Source: Fasciolopsis buskii (lineage: Eukaryota > Platyhelminthes > Trematoda > Plagiorchiida > Fasciolidae). Taken from it: a stretch of DNA of 64,000 nt. Location: the NCBI GenBank assembly GCA_008360955.1, contig LUCM01004138.1:62001-126000 (forward strand). The letters are read 5' to 3'. The notes beneath the pieces were generated by a model. The model did not search any database and was not told the DNA's origin. It was given only the letters and a program-made list of their open reading frames with translations. A program made the position numbers and the translations under genes. The stretch's first letter is position 1. Each line of letters starts with the position of its first letter. Positions 60,201 to 64,000 of this stretch are shown piece after piece.

Positions 60201-63200
60201 AGGCTGGGAATCAAAGGTTACGGAATAATCTGAGTTAGCACGCAAAGCTAGTTAGCTTCGAAATTAACAAAAACGTTTTTTGCAAGATTCCATGTGCATT
60301 GTCGCATTTTAACGGAACAGATGCCCAATATTACCCCATCCACGTTGTGATACTCCAACATATTCACTATAAGTTTGGGGACCCACGGGTGCAATTACCA
60401 AAGTCATATATGTATCCTGTTTCATTTATTTCCTGCTGTAATTCGACTTTAGGTGTTAACCGTAAGTGGGTTTACGACACCAATTAGCTTTGCCATCTGG
60501 AGGCACTGAACTTTTCAGCAATGTCTTTCAAATAATGCAGAATGCGATAACAATATTAAAGGAATAAAAATTTTGTGATTGAAAGAGAACATTTTGGCTG
60601 AAGGACTACTTGTACTTATCTTGCTTGAACAGAAAACCTTGTCAATCGTGTAGGTTGAGGTTAAGATAAGGGCTAGGCAAAACAAATTTCAGAGGACATT
60701 TCCATTAAACTTTTTCCAAATGGCATGAAATGCTTTCCATAATATTTGACTTCATTTCAGAGATTTGGCATATCTATTGAAATTCGAACTGCTTTGGCAA
60801 TTCTAATGCTGCGATCGAACAAATGAGCTGGTCTAGAGTTGGTTTCAAAGGTTATCTGTCTCGTAACCGTTGTGGTGAAATGGTTTCCACCTCAGCATGT
60901 GGTGCAATACCAATTTCCACTGACTGGGTATTCATTTGGTGCTGGTCGTCCCAGTGTCCGCTCCTTGAGCTTGTGATATGAAGTTCGGGGTGATTTCAGT
61001 TTAAACCGGGGAACTAACTCTAATAGCCGTGGGGCATTTTGCTTATTTGCTTATACAGAAAGTAGGTGTTCCAAAAAAAAATAGCTGCAAAGTGTACGAC
61101 GGAAATTTAATTGAATGTGAGATGTTTGCTATTTGGTTCAGGGAATTATTCAAAAACCGCTCATTGAAGATGTAACTGAGTAGCTATTTGTTACTCTTCG
61201 CGATACTCCGTAAATATAATATCAAGAAAAAAATGTTTCTTTTATGTTCACAAGACTGTTCCTTTGTATCATAAGCCACAGGTCAGTAGCGAGCCTTTTA
61301 CCGTTTAGATGCTACTTCGGAGTTGATTTTCTATTTATATTCATTGTTTGAAATATCTCTTCGTAGTTATTAAGTGAAATTGATCGCAAGTTGTGCTTTT
61401 GAATGACATGTTGAAGGTCTGGCGTACGATGTTTGCACAGCACTCACGAATCAGTTAGCTGGTAACTAAAATGAGAAGTAGTGTCATCGGCGAGCAATTC
61501 TTGTTAGGTTTAGTTTGAGAGTTTCGATGAGTAGTAAAGAGCTTGGCTAACAGAAAGAAGTTGAATAATAACAACAAGACTCTAGGGCAGCATGTGTTCA
61601 TCGAGGACTAATATACGGCCATAATTCTAAATTGAATGCCATTTTTATTAACATAATTCAACTGTAGAAGCTATGTCAATGGAATTCCTTAATAAGAAAA
61701 TGGATGCACTTCCACTCCAATACATAATCGAAGAGTTGTTTGGGAGTATATTCCTCGATTGGTAAAGCACTTTAAGGATGTGAAGGTCAACGTTACTGAT
61801 TTCAGGGAATGGAGGAAAGGATGTGAGGTTTGACGATCGCTCTCTATGGACCGAAAGTCGAAAAGCAAGTTAACATTTTGCTTTGTAGAAGTCTACCCAT
61901 GATGCACTAAATGTTTGCACCGATCTTCTACTGGTTTCTCTATCCATCACATATACTAAACTCACCAAAAGAATACTATGAACGGATTAATTGTTGGTCC
62001 TAATGTGAATGAAGTTACTTTTCTAACTTGTAAACTGGACAAAATCAGTAGCCTTACTTTGGAGTGCAAGAACTATGGTCTTAGCCATGTTGCATGCCCT
62101 TCATGAGAAATGCAAGCAAATGGTGTTTAATTAGTCCTTGAAGGACGAACTTTGAAGCGTTTGGCGAATCCCGTAAAGCAAAAAATGGTTTGGGGTAAAC
62201 ATCTGAGTGAATAATATGTCGGTCACTTGAAACGCACTGGTTCCACAATCTACAAAAATCAAAGCAATTCGGAAATGGAGGGCATTCGGTAATTCACCAT
62301 TATGCAAGATTAACCCACATATCTGGCGTTCGAACCTGCTAACAGTTTGTGACGTAGCAACTTGGCGGCATTCCACCGGAACTAATACATCTCATGAAAT
62401 AATGTGCCTTGTAGGCTCCTCAGTTATCTTATGGGTTTTATTAGTCGCGCGGGTAAAGCGAGGAAAACAGCCATATCTAGATAGCCGTGGCATAACTTTC
62501 TAAATGAACTCCATAAACATACGCGGAAGTTATTCGTGATTTGTATACAACACTCCGTAATCTAATGCATTAGATATACAAGGATCAGTAAAACCGAAGA
62601 CGTCACTTGCTGTAGTACTCAGTGCACAACTGAAGTCCGTTCTCCTTTTTAGGGTCGTCGCAAACTGATCTTCATCGCATATGAAGACCCTTACTGCATC
62701 TGAGTGACTGTTCTGCTGAACGTGTATTTATTCTGACCATAGTGTATACTCAATTCTAGCGTCACAATTTTGACTGTTTATCAGCGCAGGAAACCCAAAA
62801 GTTCTACCTTGGGCAAGCAAACTGTAAACGTCGGAAAAAGCAAGTTTACTTGGTGCTTTGTCGAAACAATGCTATAGAGCGCTTTAAGTTCACTTCGATC
62901 TGCACTGTGATAGCAAACAATGAAATAGACGCGTCATTATCACTGATTCACTCTGCCAGACAGAATATTCTTGTCACTCCCAGGCAAACGCACTGGTGCA
63001 GAAAGATGAGGTAAGTATAGCAGAGGAGATTGAACTTGTTTAATTCAGATTAGAAAATCTGGATTAAAAGACATCAGCATATTTGTGAATTTGGACGGCA
63101 ACAGTGCATGCATTTACCTTGGTTTATTCGCCAATCAGTGTTGGTATTTAGGAAGGGTTTTAATGTGTCTATTTATAGAAGGCATGATGGCTGCTATTCA

Positions 63201-64000
63201 GTGGTTGATGTTATGAGAATGAACAGAGCCGGGATCACAAATAGTTTGATGGGACTTGGAAAAAGCAATTATCCCATGAATAGCTACGTTCCGTTTATCG
63301 GTTGGGTACCTTCATCCACCTGTGCCTAAGAAATGGCGGGGTTCTCCTCTAAAATCTGTGATATCTTGGTTTTAGTTCTTGTAATACAGAAATGATTGCA
63401 GCCAAGTGTACTTTGAATTGTTCGCTCATATAAGCTCATCTATATGCATGTGTATCACATGAATATAGTTGCATATACGTAAATATAGATGCACATATGC
63501 ACGCATATATTTCTTGACCTAACAAAGTAAATCAATGAAAAAACAGGTAAACAGTGATATATACTATGCACCACGTCCACCACACTATTTATCTCGGTGA
63601 GTGTCGTCTGCCAATGATTGGCACTCAGACTGTTTTGGCTTCTCTGGATACTGTGAAATTACAATGCTTATCGCCTTTTTAATTTGCCTCTGAACACAAC
63701 GCGCATTAAAAGGATGTACGGAGTTCTGCAGTCGCGTTTTGCCCTGATGTGAGACACTGAGGCCGAATTCAGTGTAGTTCATTCGCATTTCTTCAGAGAT
63801 CTGACTTGTACTGTCTACCACAAAACAGTGTTCTCCGATGGAGATCACACAATATATGATCTGAACCTGACAACACAGATACCCTGTGGGAGCTCACAAC
63901 TTGCACGAGAGACTGCTCTCTCTAACGAAAAAACTGACGCATTGTGTCGCACTCTACCCATGATTTGGAATACCTGTTAAACCAAGACCATATGCAGCTC
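57280..64000. other. No gene recognised
   Basis: Short ORFs only, none with a recognisable motif. An imperfect AT/GC-alternating palindromic tract lies at 63430-63510, and a B-box-like GCAGGTTCGAACGCC is on the minus strand near 62325-62345. Nothing else is supportable. Confidence 0.45.
63430..63510. repeat. Degenerate ATATGCA simple-sequence tract
   Basis: A run of variants of CATATA, ATGCAC and ATATGCA over about 80 bases. Low-complexity sequence, probably an old microsatellite. Confidence 0.6.

Noticed and set aside
1..64000. CRISPR array, prokaryotic operons, phage or rRNA genes
   Set aside because: No regularly spaced direct repeats, no clustered same-strand long ORFs and no rRNA-like conserved segments were seen.

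Overview
This looks like a gene-poor stretch of a eukaryotic nuclear genome. It is AT-rich (roughly 60 percent AT by eye), has no operons or ribosome binding sites, and carries splice-type signals, tRNA-derived SINEs and heavily decayed LINE retrotransposons. The LINEs are of the RTE type (apurinic-type endonuclease fused to reverse transcriptase) and resemble the RTE-like elements common in parasitic flatworms. A digenean trematode is therefore my best guess; this rests on family resemblance, not on a search.

Only one open reading frame is far longer than chance allows. It is a 490-codon reading frame on the minus strand at 33617-35089. It starts 3 bases after a strong splice-acceptor sequence, so it is either the last exon of a longer gene or a single-exon message whose 5' end is made by trans-splicing. 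I do not recognise the protein. It is Ser/Pro-rich with a PPPY motif, a CPFC pair and a C-terminal coiled coil.

The rest is repeat-derived or blank. Three RTE-like LINE relics can be followed through frameshifts and stops: LINE C on the plus strand (about 960-3935), LINE A on the minus strand (about 37480-40190) and LINE B on the minus strand (about 46000-48760). Each shows endonuclease, linker, reverse transcriptase and the C-terminal Cys/His/Trp-containing tail, and each has lost different catalytic residues. Many of the short ORFs in these intervals are pieces or shadows of these elements.

Two copies of a tRNA-derived SINE (8478-8640 and 20460-20626, both minus) share about 110 well-conserved bases; three or four further tRNA-like promoter pairs hint at more. 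A separate short repeat family occurs three times (10671-10960, 30880-30995, 41741-41930). One copy is a near-perfect 230-bp foldback, and the repeat holds a 7-bp hairpin followed by GAAAC that recalls, but does not complete, a hammerhead ribozyme. A coding-like relic (29293-29640) and a GC-rich structured island (28590-28720) are unassigned. Long intervals between these features show only short chance ORFs and simple AT repeats. I found no ribosomal RNA, CRISPR, prokaryotic or viral genes, and no convincing intact multi-gene system.
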